In this document: piece after piece, positions 1 through 8,684 of the stretch
How the letters are laid out: each line of letters starts with the position of its first letter
Numbering within the stretch: position 1 is the stretch's first letter
Origin: a virus
Reading direction: 5' to 3' (one strand)
Length of the DNA: 64,000 bases
IMG/VR virus record: IMGVR_UViG_3300008954_003312
Location: 1-64,000 of that record
The notes under the pieces: model-generated
What the model was told of the DNA's origin: nothing
What the model saw: the letters and a program-made list of their open reading frames with translations, nothing else
The model's database searches: none
Translations under genes and position numbers: made by a program

Positions 1-375
1 GCTGGAGATAAAAAGGCTCTTGAGGCATACGAAAGCTGGATTAATAATTGCTGTCACAGCTTGCCCTCAATTCAGCATTTTTCTTGGTTTAATATAGGAA
101 GAAAGATTAGAACCTATAGAGACTATTGGTCAAATCACTGGCAAAGCTTATATAACATCAAACAAGAAGACATTGCAGAAAATAATATGTTTTTTGACAA
201 GCCGTGGGAAGAGGTCTCTGAAAAAGAAATTGATGACCTATCAGAAAAGCTTTCTTCAGAAATGGGAGGCTGGGTTTTTCATTCCAGGGTTGACTTTAAT
301 AATGTTACTCCTTATGTTGATGTTGAATTAGAAATACCTGAAGTAATGACAGACTGGGTCAAGGAGAAATCTTGA
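1..375 (+). CDS. C-terminal part of a probable glycosyltransferase-cluster protein (5' truncated)
   Basis: The frame is open from the first base of the window, so the gene begins upstream and only about 124 C-terminal residues are present. The visible part is rich in Trp, Tyr and His (HFSWFN, YRDYWSNHW) and ends in an acidic segment. Such aromatic C-termini occur in phage and bacterial glycosyltransferases, and the gene runs straight into a GT2 gene with a 4 bp TTGA overlap. No catalytic motif is in the visible part, so the family is inferred from context only. Confidence 0.4.
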   Translation, partial: AGDKKALEAYESWINNCCHSLPSIQHFSWFNIGRKIRTYRDYWSNHWQSLYNIKQEDIAENNMFFDKPWEEVSEKEIDDLSEKLSSEMGGWVFHSRVDFNNVTPYVDVELEIPEVMTDWVKEKS

Positions 376-1088
376 AAGTCGTCTTTATAGTTCCGTGCTT
401 TAATGCTGGTCCAAATCTAAGGACGCTTATAGATTCTATTTTGTGTCAAAATGATAAAAGATGGGAGTGTATTCTTATTGATGATTTGTCAGAAGATGAT
501 ACATCAAAAAAGATGAAAGAAGCCTGTAATTCAAATGATAAATTTAAATGTATTATTAATAAAGAAAAGAAATATGCTCTTAGAAATATAGTTGAAAATT
601 CTAGAAAGTTTCAAAATGATAGTGATACAGTTGTAGCTGTTATTGATGGTGATGATTCTCTTTGTAATCCAGACACAGTTAGTCTTTTAATAAGAGAATA
701 TGAGAAAGGATTAGATGTTGTCTGGACTGGTCATCGCTGGGATATTAACGGAATCAACATATCAAAAGAGATGCCAAATAATGTAAATCCATACTTTTGG
801 CCCTGGTCTTCTTCTCATTTAAGAACGTTTAGATCAAGCATGCTTTCTAATGTTCATGATGATAATTTTAAAAATATTCTTGGTGAATGGTTTAAGAGAG
901 GATATGATCAAGCCCTTATGCTTCCAGTTCTGTACTTAACAGAAAATAGAAAATATATTGATGAGATATGTTATCTTTATAATATAGATTCTTCGTCCAT
1001 ACCTGCTGATCAAAGAGAGTGGTCAGAGATGGAGCAGATATCAACAATCAATCTTGTTAGAGCAAGAGGGTTCATAGATAAAAAATGA
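372..1088 (+). CDS. Glycosyltransferase, family 2 (GT-A fold)
   Basis: A 238-residue protein with the N-terminal GT2 signature: VPCFN at residues 7-11, a donor-binding DDLSEDDT at 37-44 and the metal-binding acidic motif DGDD at 92-95. It should transfer a sugar from a nucleotide-sugar donor to a glycan acceptor; substrates cannot be read. The start is TTG, overlapping the previous stop (TTGA) and preceded by AAGGAG. No membrane segment is seen, so it is probably cytoplasmic or peripheral. Its stop overlaps the SDR gene that follows. Confidence 0.85.
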   Translation: MKVVFIVPCFNAGPNLRTLIDSILCQNDKRWECILIDDLSEDDTSKKMKEACNSNDKFKCIINKEKKYALRNIVENSRKFQNDSDTVVAVIDGDDSLCNPDTVSLLIREYEKGLDVVWTGHRWDINGINISKEMPNNVNPYFWPWSSSHLRTFRSSMLSNVHDDNFKNILGEWFKRGYDQALMLPVLYLTENRKYIDEICYLYNIDSSSIPADQREWSEMEQISTINLVRARGFIDKK

Positions 1089-2086
1089 GTGTTTTAATAA
1101 CAGGTGTAGCGGGATTGATGGGCTCCAGGTTGGCAACTTGGATATTAGACAATACAGACTATGAAGTGATTGGAATTGATGATTTATCTGGAGGATATAT
1201 TGAAAATGTTGATGATAGGGTTAGGTTTTATAGACTAAATTTAATCAACCAGGTAGATGATATTTCTAATATATTTAAGTCCCATAACGTAGAAATAATA
1301 TATCATATGGCAGCATACGCTGCTGAGGGGCTTTCACCCTTTATAAGAAGTTTTAATTATAAGAATAATCTAGTTGCTTCTTCTAATTTAATAAATCAGG
1401 CTATTGAGAATGATATTAGTCGATTTGTTTTTACCAGTACTATGGCTGTCTATGGAGAAAAATATTCACCTCCGTTTGATGAATCTATGCTGCCATCTCC
1501 GATAGATCCGTATGGAATTGCAAAGTATGCTGTTGAACAAGACTTAGCTTGTGCACTTAGCCAGTTTGGCTTAGAATATACAATAATAAGGCCTCACAAT
1601 GTCTATGGAGTCAATCAGAATATCTGGGATAAGTATAGAAATGTCTTAGGTATCTGGATGTATCAGATACTGGAGGGTCAAAGACCGACAATATTTGGAG
1701 ACGGCGAGCAAAAGCGGGCATTTAGTTATATTGATGATTGCCTAGAACCATTGTGGAAGGCATCTCAGCTAGACCAATGTGTCGGAGAGATTATTAATCT
1801 TGGAGGCATAAAAGAGCACTCAATCAAAGATGCTTGTGATATTGTTATCAAGGCAACTGAAAGTGAAATTAAGCCTGCTTATCTTGAACCAAGACATGAA
1901 GTTAAAAATGCCTGGTCGACTTGGAAAAAATCCGTTGATATTTTGGACTTTAATCACACTATTGATCTCGAAGAGGGGGTTTCAAGAATGTGGAAATGGG
2001 CAAAGTCTCAGCCTAGAAGAAGTAGGTTTGTCTGGAGTGAATATGAGATTAATAAGGGAATATACACTTTTTGGAAGAACAAATGA
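1085..2086 (+). CDS. NAD-dependent nucleotide-sugar epimerase/dehydratase (extended SDR, GalE-like)
   Basis: A 333-residue extended short-chain dehydrogenase. The Rossmann motif GxxGxxG is at residues 7-13 (GVAGLMG), the catalytic Ser/Thr lies in FTST near 116-119, and YxxxK is at Y143-K147. The C-terminal half carries the usual substrate-domain pattern (RPHNVYG, FGDGEQKRAF, IDD). This layout fits UDP-glucose/UDP-GlcNAc 4-epimerases and related enzymes; the exact sugar is unknown. The ATG overlaps the preceding stop (ATGA). Confidence 0.87.
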   Translation: MSVLITGVAGLMGSRLATWILDNTDYEVIGIDDLSGGYIENVDDRVRFYRLNLINQVDDISNIFKSHNVEIIYHMAAYAAEGLSPFIRSFNYKNNLVASSNLINQAIENDISRFVFTSTMAVYGEKYSPPFDESMLPSPIDPYGIAKYAVEQDLACALSQFGLEYTIIRPHNVYGVNQNIWDKYRNVLGIWMYQILEGQRPTIFGDGEQKRAFSYIDDCLEPLWKASQLDQCVGEIINLGGIKEHSIKDACDIVIKATESEIKPAYLEPRHEVKNAWSTWKKSVDILDFNHTIDLEEGVSRMWKWAKSQPRRSRFVWSEYEINKGIYTFWKNK

Positions 2087-2928
2087 TTGAAATAAAGACA
2101 GATGTTGGAGACTTTACAGTTGAAGCATTTTTAAAAGATGACATCAATAAGGATGCTATATCAATTGCCATGGTTACTCACCTTTCTCCGGAGATGACAA
2201 GAAACTCTGTTGCTTCTTTTAAAAAATTCTCTGAACATCCGATTGAGATTTATCTTGTTGATAATTTTTCTCCGCCTGATGTTGTTGAAGAGCTAAAGAA
2301 GATAGAAGGAATCAATTTAATACTAAATAGAGGTCAATTTAAATCAATACTAAATGGATATCCCGATAGTGTCCTTAACGGTGTGGGAATTGATATTGCA
2401 TCTAGATTCATAAAAACAAGATACATGTTTACTTGTCACAACGATGTCCTAGCCTACAAGAAGGGGTGGCTAACGTATCTTAAGTCAAAACTATCTGACA
2501 GCGTTGCAGGTGCAGCTTTCGGAGAAGATAACAGCAGAATTAAAGCATTGCACATATCTGGCTGCTTAATAGATCTAGAGCTTTATGAGGAAAATAGAAG
2601 AAACTGGTACCCAAACTGGAATTCAAAAAAAGAGATGCTTTGGGATGTTGGTGATCACTATACAAAATTTTTAAGAGATCAAGATTTTAGTTACTATGTG
2701 TGTGGAAATTCACATAATGATCCTAGTGTTTTAGAAAGAATCAATGATGAGCTAATTGAGAAGCACAAGATTCACGCTGATAAAGCAATCTCAGAGGAGG
2801 GTGATGTCTTATACCTTCACTTAGGAAGAGGAATTACTAAGTTTGCTGGAATCTATAATAAGCCAGGAAGAACAACCTATAAGGGCTGGATTGATTTTGG
2901 AAATGAATTATTAGACAGTGAAAAGTAG
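2083..2928 (+). CDS. Glycosyltransferase family 2-like protein
   Basis: About 281 residues. The start is placed at the ATG that overlaps the previous stop (ATGA) with GGAAG in front, rather than the TTG 12 bp upstream. A GT2-like core is visible: SIAMVTH, then the donor-site strand IYLVDNFSP near residue 58, and an acidic CHNDV segment in the position of the DXD motif. The C-terminal part is acidic and Tyr-rich. It is a likely sugar transferase of the surface-glycan cluster; donor and acceptor are unknown. Confidence 0.7.
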   Translation: MIEIKTDVGDFTVEAFLKDDINKDAISIAMVTHLSPEMTRNSVASFKKFSEHPIEIYLVDNFSPPDVVEELKKIEGINLILNRGQFKSILNGYPDSVLNGVGIDIASRFIKTRYMFTCHNDVLAYKKGWLTYLKSKLSDSVAGAAFGEDNSRIKALHISGCLIDLELYEENRRNWYPNWNSKKEMLWDVGDHYTKFLRDQDFSYYVCGNSHNDPSVLERINDELIEKHKIHADKAISEEGDVLYLHLGRGITKFAGIYNKPGRTTYKGWIDFGNELLDSEK

Positions 2929-2933
2929 ATAGA

Positions 2934-3710
2934 ATGAATTTAAATAATGTCGGATATCAGGAGTTTAAAAAGCTTTGTCAGAAAACACTTGATACACTTG
3001 GTGCTGATCAATCTCACCTTCCTTTCATGACTGGTATTTACTGGTCTGATATTTCAAAAAGAGATCCAGAAGATCCAGATCAACCCACTGGTAACGTGAT
3101 TACTACCTCTGAACCCTCTAAAGAAAATCCTGAACATACAGCCTTTTCTTCAGAGTATGATATAAATAAGTGTGAAAATTTACTTGACTTTGGATCTGGA
3201 ACTGGTACATGCAAGGATGAAAACGGTAATTCATTTCTTATGACTCTGTGTAAAAATTACTATAATCTAGATGCTGATCCTGATGCAAATTGTAATTTTA
3301 AAAGCTTAGAAGAGATACCTGATGATATAAAGTTCGATGCCATTGTTGCACATCACTGTCTTGAACATGTTGATAGAGATAGCATCCAGGGCCTTATGAA
3401 AACTCTATGCTCTAAATTGGACAGAAACGGAATTATAATGATAATAGTTCCAAATATTTTTAACTGGACATCTTACTCATTTAACCTAGATCATGTTCTA
3501 CCTCTTACAGTTGAGTCTATTGGAGCTTTTCTCTACATGAATGATGTTGAACCATTTAAAGCTTATCTTGCATGTAAGAGCCTCGATGAATATTTGAGAA
3601 TTATAGATCACTCTAATGATCCGGATATAGCAAAGATGATGGAGTTTTTAAATAATATCTACAGCATTCACCCTGCAAGCCAGCTAGTTGTTGCAGGCAT
3701 TAAAAGATAA
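2934..3710 (+). CDS. Class I SAM-dependent methyltransferase
   Basis: A 258-residue protein with methyltransferase motif I LLDFGSGTGT at residues 83-92 and the post-motif DAIVAHHCLEHVD near 135-147, typical of Methyltransf_11/23-type enzymes. The 80-residue N-terminal extension has no recognisable motif. Flanked by glycosyltransferases, it probably O- or N-methylates a sugar or glycan end; the target is inference. Its stop overlaps the next start (TAATG). Confidence 0.75.
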   Translation: MNLNNVGYQEFKKLCQKTLDTLGADQSHLPFMTGIYWSDISKRDPEDPDQPTGNVITTSEPSKENPEHTAFSSEYDINKCENLLDFGSGTGTCKDENGNSFLMTLCKNYYNLDADPDANCNFKSLEEIPDDIKFDAIVAHHCLEHVDRDSIQGLMKTLCSKLDRNGIIMIIVPNIFNWTSYSFNLDHVLPLTVESIGAFLYMNDVEPFKAYLACKSLDEYLRIIDHSNDPDIAKMMEFLNNIYSIHPASQLVVAGIKR

Positions 3711-4615
3711 TGAAGATATTTTTTGACAATGTAAATTTTAATTCAAATTCAGGACCAAACGGATTTGGAAAAAAGCTTTTTAATTGTCTAGAGGGAAAAG
3801 GATATCAGGTCTTTGATACACCGATGAAGGCTATTTCTCCAGATATTCAGCTAAGCTTTATAGCATCAAATTTTAAACTAGCTCCCATAGTACAAAGACT
3901 TGATGGAATTTACTTTAACTCTGATCAAGACTTTAACTCTCTAAACGAACCAATTGAAAAAACCTATCAGGCAGCCAATGGTGTTATATTTCAGTCAGAA
4001 TTTAATAAGCTTCTAACAGAAAAATTCTTTGGGGTTAAGGAGAAGAGCTTTGTGATTCACAACGGAACCTGTCTCGAAGATGTTGAAAATATAGCGCCCC
4101 TGATTTCAAAGGATTTAGAAAGATTTAAAAACATCTGGACATGCGCTTCCTCATGGAGACCTCATAAGCGATTAAGTGAAAATGTAAGATATTTTTCAGA
4201 ACACTCTTCAGAAAATGACTGTCTTATTGTTGCAGGTGCAAATCCTGATTGCAAGCTTGATCATGATAGAGTTTTCTATGCAGGTGTTCTAGACTGGAAG
4301 ACGCTAGTATCTCTTTACAAGGTTTCAAAATACTTTATTCACCTTGCTTGGCTAGATCATTGTCCAAATGTTGTGGTTGATGCTAGGGCAGCTGGATGTC
4401 ATATAATATGCTCCTCTGCCGGTGGAACAAAAGAGATTGCAGGTAAAAATTCTACCATCATAGATGAAGATGATTGGGACTTTACGCCGGTTAGACTGTA
4501 TAATCCGCCTATCATGGATTTTTCTAAAAAAATATATGATGGAGAAGAATCAGATATTGATATTAAAAATACAGCAAATAGCTATCTAGAAGTTTTTACG
4601 GAGTGTCTTATATGA
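3710..4615 (+). CDS. Glycosyltransferase, GT4-like (GT-B fold)
   Basis: A 301-residue protein. The C-terminal half has the GT-B donor-binding pattern: the ASSWRPHKR strand near residue 148, then YFIHLAWLDHCPNVVVDARAAGCHIICSS, which corresponds to the GT4 region usually written E-x7-E, here with Asp at the second position. The N-terminal half resembles the acceptor domain (GFGKKLFN). TAATG coupling to the previous methyltransferase suggests co-translation. The sugar specificity is not visible. Confidence 0.75.
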   Translation: MKIFFDNVNFNSNSGPNGFGKKLFNCLEGKGYQVFDTPMKAISPDIQLSFIASNFKLAPIVQRLDGIYFNSDQDFNSLNEPIEKTYQAANGVIFQSEFNKLLTEKFFGVKEKSFVIHNGTCLEDVENIAPLISKDLERFKNIWTCASSWRPHKRLSENVRYFSEHSSENDCLIVAGANPDCKLDHDRVFYAGVLDWKTLVSLYKVSKYFIHLAWLDHCPNVVVDARAAGCHIICSSAGGTKEIAGKNSTIIDEDDWDFTPVRLYNPPIMDFSKKIYDGEESDIDIKNTANSYLEVFTECLI

Positions 4616-5658
4616 GAGTCTTAGTCACAGGAGCAGGTGGATTAATTGGAAGTGAAGCAGTTAGATACTTTTTAAAAGATCATCTTGTCTGGGGTATTGA
4701 CAATGATATGAGGTCTACATTTTTTGGCAAAGAGGGTAGTGTTATTCCCACTATTGAGAAACTTAAGGTAGAAGATGGGTATACACACTTTCACGCTGAT
4801 ATCACTAGTGAAGACCAGATTGGTAGTATTTTTAAAAATATTAAGCCTGATGTCATAATTCACTGTGCTGCTCAGCCTAGTCATGATAAAGCTGCAGACA
4901 TACCTCTCTTGGACTTTAACGTGAATGCATTTGGAACTATTAATCTTCTGGAAGCAACTAGAAAGTTTTGCTCAAAAGATGCTGTTTTCATTCACATGAG
5001 CACTAATAAGGTCTATGGAGATGGACCAAATAATCTTGAAATTAGTGAGAGTGATGTTAGATATGACTTTGCTTCTATAGAGTTTTCAGAAGGAATCTCT
5101 GAGAGCTTTCAAATAGATCAATGCCTTCACTCTCTATTCGGAGCATCAAAGGTATCTGCTGACATAGTAGCACAGGAATATGGAAGATATTTTAATATGA
5201 ATGTTGGAATATTTAGAGGCGGCTGCTTAACTGGGCCCCAGCACGCAGGTGTGGAGCTTCACGGATTTTTATCATATATTGTCAAATGTGCGATAATTGG
5301 AAGGCCCTACACAGTCTTTGGGTACAAGGGAAAGCAAGTAAGAGATCAAATTCATAGCTACGATGTAATCCAGGCTTTTGAGAGATTTATTGAAAACCCA
5401 AGACAGGGAGCTGTCTACAATATAGGCGGCGGAAGAGAGAATAGTGCTTCAATTCTTGAGATAATACATTATCTGAAACACAATCATGGCTTAGAGTTAA
5501 ATTATTCAGTGTCAGATAAAAATAGATCAGGAGATCATATCTGTTATTATACTGATCTTAGCAAGCTAAAGTCTCACTTTCCCGACTGGTCAATAACAAT
5601 ATCTTTAAACAATATAATAGATGATATTATTTTTAATTCTAAGATAGAAAAGGAATGA
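4612..5658 (+). CDS. Extended SDR nucleotide-sugar enzyme, CDP-tyvelose epimerase-like, with Phe in the catalytic Tyr position
   Basis: About 348 residues. The chosen ATG overlaps the upstream stop (ATGA) and has GGAG ahead; a GTG 9 bp upstream is less likely. The GxxGxxG is at residues 7-13 (GAGGLIG) and the active-site Ser/Thr region is HMSTNKVYG. Where YxxxK is expected the sequence is FGASK, so the catalytic Tyr is replaced by Phe. The C-terminal KGKQVRD and IHSYD resemble CDP-paratose/tyvelose 2-epimerases. A 2-epimerase-type or altered chemistry is possible; the substrate is unknown. Confidence 0.8.
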   Translation: MRVLVTGAGGLIGSEAVRYFLKDHLVWGIDNDMRSTFFGKEGSVIPTIEKLKVEDGYTHFHADITSEDQIGSIFKNIKPDVIIHCAAQPSHDKAADIPLLDFNVNAFGTINLLEATRKFCSKDAVFIHMSTNKVYGDGPNNLEISESDVRYDFASIEFSEGISESFQIDQCLHSLFGASKVSADIVAQEYGRYFNMNVGIFRGGCLTGPQHAGVELHGFLSYIVKCAIIGRPYTVFGYKGKQVRDQIHSYDVIQAFERFIENPRQGAVYNIGGGRENSASILEIIHYLKHNHGLELNYSVSDKNRSGDHICYYTDLSKLKSHFPDWSITISLNNIIDDIIFNSKIEKE

Positions 5659-5662
5659 GGTA

Positions 5663-6685
5663 ATGAATTTACCCAAGGTAACATTTGGAATAGTAAACTG
5701 TAATAGGCTTTTTTACTTTAAGAGCTGTTTAGAAAGCCTTCTGTACACAACAGAAGACTATGAAAACAAAGAGATAATAGTCGTAGATAATGCTTCAGTC
5801 GAAGAAGGGACAGAGGAATATCTTTCTGAACTTGAGGATCGAGGATTTAAGGTATTTAGACAAAAAGAGAGAGATCCTTCAAATGAATTTGCTAAAGCTT
5901 TGAATATAATCGTCAGAGAATCCACAGGTGATTTTATTTGCCCCCTACAGGGAGATATGCAATTTGTCTTGAAGGGAGCCTGGCTAAAGGGTTATGTTGA
6001 TTTTTATAGCAATAATAAGGATACTATAGGATGTATGCTCTTAGATGCACAAAGAAATGTAACCAATAATTCTCATTCTCCATTTAAACCTGTTAGCAAA
6101 GAGAGTGATAAATATAAATTTTTAATTGACATGAGAAGAAGTCCGATTATGTGCGCAGGAGATGTTCTTTTTAGTAGAGAGGTCCTCGAAAAAATAGCAC
6201 CATGGTCAGAAAATAATAAAAAGCACGAAGGTGGGCAGGATTCTGAGACAGACATGCTAAGTCGTGTTAGAGATGTTATGATTAGTGAAAATCTAAATTG
6301 GCACTGTGCTGTTCCGATTATTCCACCCTCTGTTGCAATTCAGACTGACCCAAGAGGGACAAATGCTCGAGTTAGAGGCAATAAGAGATACGGAAAGTAT
6401 TTTTCTCCAAAAGAAGGATTTCAATATTATGAAATTTTTAAATTTGATGATGTTGCCAATAAACATGATAATTCTTTCCCTATAGGAATTGAAGATATGG
6501 CAGTTTCAATTGGCTGGGAAGCACCGATAGATTCATCAGGAAACTGGAAGAAAAATCCGATAAATCCTGATAATTGTCATCCCTCAGACTACGTTGTTCT
6601 ATACGAAGAGGCTATTCTATCTCAACCTGATACTGTTGTCAATGAAGAAGATGCAGACTATATTAAAGACTGGCTGGAAGAATAG
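5663..6685 (+). CDS. Glycosyltransferase, family 2 (GT-A fold)
   Basis: A 340-residue protein with the GT2 start (TFGIVNCNRLFYFKSCLESL), the donor strand IIVVDNAS near residues 38-45, a CPLQGDMQ segment in the DXD position, and the downstream SREVLEKIAPW plus GGQDSETDM acceptor/catalytic region typical of GT2 enzymes. The last 80 residues are acidic with no motif. The start ATG lies 4 bp after the previous stop, behind AGGAATGAGG. Its role is glycan assembly; linkage and sugar are unknown. Confidence 0.82.
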   Translation: MNLPKVTFGIVNCNRLFYFKSCLESLLYTTEDYENKEIIVVDNASVEEGTEEYLSELEDRGFKVFRQKERDPSNEFAKALNIIVRESTGDFICPLQGDMQFVLKGAWLKGYVDFYSNNKDTIGCMLLDAQRNVTNNSHSPFKPVSKESDKYKFLIDMRRSPIMCAGDVLFSREVLEKIAPWSENNKKHEGGQDSETDMLSRVRDVMISENLNWHCAVPIIPPSVAIQTDPRGTNARVRGNKRYGKYFSPKEGFQYYEIFKFDDVANKHDNSFPIGIEDMAVSIGWEAPIDSSGNWKKNPINPDNCHPSDYVVLYEEAILSQPDTVVNEEDADYIKDWLEE

Positions 6686-7621
6686 ATGAAAGTATTTTGT
6701 CACATACCGAGAGAGAACTGGTTTTGTGATAGATATGGAAAAGAGTATCAGAAATTTTCTTCACACAGCGTTACTTTTAATGATCTAGATTCTGATTTAT
6801 ATTGGCTCTTAGCTGGGTGGTGTTGGAGGCATATTGATCCTAAGCTTTTATCATTAAAAAAAGTTGTTTGCACTATACATCACGAAGTTCCCTGGAAGTT
6901 TGACAATAATAGACTTTCTGAATTTATGGAAAGAGATAAGTTCGTTGATGCTTATCACGTTCCCTGTTTTCAGACAGAAGAGTTTATTAGAAAGATTACA
7001 AAAAAGCCAATTATTCAAATTTCTTATTGGGCTAATAACCACCTTTGGAAGGATCTGGACAGAGTTAGCTGTAAGAAAAAGTATGATGTCAGTGATAAGT
7101 TTGTCATATCTTCTTTTCAAAGAGATACTGAGGGAGGAGATTTAAAATCGCCCAAGCTTGAAAAAGGGCCAGATAGATTTTGTGACTTTGTTAAAAAGTT
7201 TTCAGAAATCTCTGATAAAGAGGTTCATGTTCTGCTAAACGGGTGGAGAAGACAGTATGTAATCTCTAGACTTGAAAGCGCTGGAATTGACTATAGCTAT
7301 TATGAGCTACCAGATTTTAATGAAATTGTGGAGATGTATAATGCAACTGACCTATATGTTGTAGGTTCCAGAGTTGAAGGAGGGCCTCAATCTATAATAG
7401 AATGTGCGCTAACAAAGACACCAATTATTTCAACTGATGTAGGAATAGCTAGAAATATATTACCTGAAAGCTGTATAATCAATATGGATTCTGAGTATGA
7501 TATTTTTGTTCCCGGTGATAATTGCGTTCAAGAGGCATATGAAAATGTTCAGAAAATATTAGTAGAGCCTCATGTTGAAAAGTATGACAAATTTTTTAAA
7601 AAAGTGCTAATGGAGCTATGA
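6686..7621 (+). CDS. Glycosyltransferase, GT4 family (GT-B fold)
   Basis: A 311-residue retaining-type glycosyltransferase. The C-terminal half contains ATDLYVVGSRVEGGPQSIIE, a clear E-x7-E donor-sugar motif followed by TKTPIISTDVG. The N-terminal domain has CTIHHEVPWKF and the inter-domain region FVISSFQRDTEGGDLKSPK. It starts at the base after the previous stop and ends in an ATGA overlap with the next SDR gene, so translation is coupled. Specificity is not known. Confidence 0.85.
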   Translation: MKVFCHIPRENWFCDRYGKEYQKFSSHSVTFNDLDSDLYWLLAGWCWRHIDPKLLSLKKVVCTIHHEVPWKFDNNRLSEFMERDKFVDAYHVPCFQTEEFIRKITKKPIIQISYWANNHLWKDLDRVSCKKKYDVSDKFVISSFQRDTEGGDLKSPKLEKGPDRFCDFVKKFSEISDKEVHVLLNGWRRQYVISRLESAGIDYSYYELPDFNEIVEMYNATDLYVVGSRVEGGPQSIIECALTKTPIISTDVGIARNILPESCIINMDSEYDIFVPGDNCVQEAYENVQKILVEPHVEKYDKFFKKVLMEL

Positions 7622-8682
7622 AATATCTTATAACAGGTGGTGCAGGATTTGTTGGAGGAAACTTAGCAATTAAGCTTGCTTCAGATGGAAATAAAGTTTT
7701 ATGTATTGATAATTTATCAAGAAGGGGAAGTGAGAACAACCTTAGAAGATTTTTAAATCATAAAAATATAACTTTTAAGCATTGTGACATTAGAAATAGA
7801 GAAGATCTATACGATATAAATTTTAATCCGGATGTCGTGCTAGAGTGCTCCGCGCAGACGACTGCTGTTGATGGATACCAAAATCCTCTTTATGATTTTA
7901 CAAATAATACAATAGGCGTTGTCAATATTCTTGAATTCTGTAGAGAAAGAGGTTCTGGAATTATATTCTGGAGCTCTAATAAGGCATACTCTGGCGGGTT
8001 TTGTAATTCTATACCTATGATTGAGAATGATACCAGATTTAAGTGGGATGAGTCTAAAGCCCAGCCTGTTCGAGGGTGGACTTCACTTGGCTTTAATGAA
8101 GAGGGTGATTTAAATGGCGGTGGTCATACAATATACGGTGTAACTAAAAATGCTGCTGACCTTTTAATACAAGAATGGTCTGTGGCTTTTGATATACCCG
8201 CTGTCATAAATAGATTTAGCTGTCTTTACGGTCCTCACCAGTTTGGAAAAGTCTCTCAGGGCTGGATGGTCTGGTTTGCTTTGGCTAAAAAGTTTAACTT
8301 AGATTTATATTATTATGGATTTAACGGAAAGCAGGTTAGAGACTGTCTTCACATTGATGATCTCTATGATCTAGTGTCTAAGCAGTCAACAAATCTATCT
8401 AGACATTATGGAGACTATTATAATGTCGGAGGTGGAGTAAAAAATACTACCTCTATATTAGAGTTTAATACATTCTTAAACAATACGATGTCTGGAAATC
8501 ACAAAGAAGTAAAGCTATCAGAATCTAGAAACTCTGATCAAAAGATATACATTTCTGATATTAGCAAGGTCTCTGGAGATTTTAATTGGTCTCCGAAGAT
8601 TTCAATAAGGGAAGGAATGAAGACAGTAGTAGACTGGATTGAAGATAGTAATGAAGATTTTTCTTGGATGACAAGAGGTTAG
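7618..8682 (+). CDS. NAD-dependent nucleotide-sugar epimerase, CDP-paratose 2-epimerase (Tyv)-like
   Basis: A 354-residue extended SDR with GGAGFVG at residues 7-13, active-site WSSNKAY, and YGVTK carrying an intact catalytic Tyr and Lys. The segments LYGPHQF, QGWMVWF and NGKQVRD closely follow the pattern of CDP-paratose/tyvelose 2-epimerases, so it probably inverts C2 of a nucleotide-linked (dideoxy)sugar. The enzymes that would make CDP-3,6-dideoxyhexoses are not seen here, so the real substrate may differ. It overlaps the upstream stop (ATGA). Confidence 0.83.
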   Translation: MKYLITGGAGFVGGNLAIKLASDGNKVLCIDNLSRRGSENNLRRFLNHKNITFKHCDIRNREDLYDINFNPDVVLECSAQTTAVDGYQNPLYDFTNNTIGVVNILEFCRERGSGIIFWSSNKAYSGGFCNSIPMIENDTRFKWDESKAQPVRGWTSLGFNEEGDLNGGGHTIYGVTKNAADLLIQEWSVAFDIPAVINRFSCLYGPHQFGKVSQGWMVWFALAKKFNLDLYYYGFNGKQVRDCLHIDDLYDLVSKQSTNLSRHYGDYYNVGGGVKNTTSILEFNTFLNNTMSGNHKEVKLSESRNSDQKIYISDISKVSGDFNWSPKISIREGMKTVVDWIEDSNEDFSWMTRG

Positions 8683-8684
8683 AA

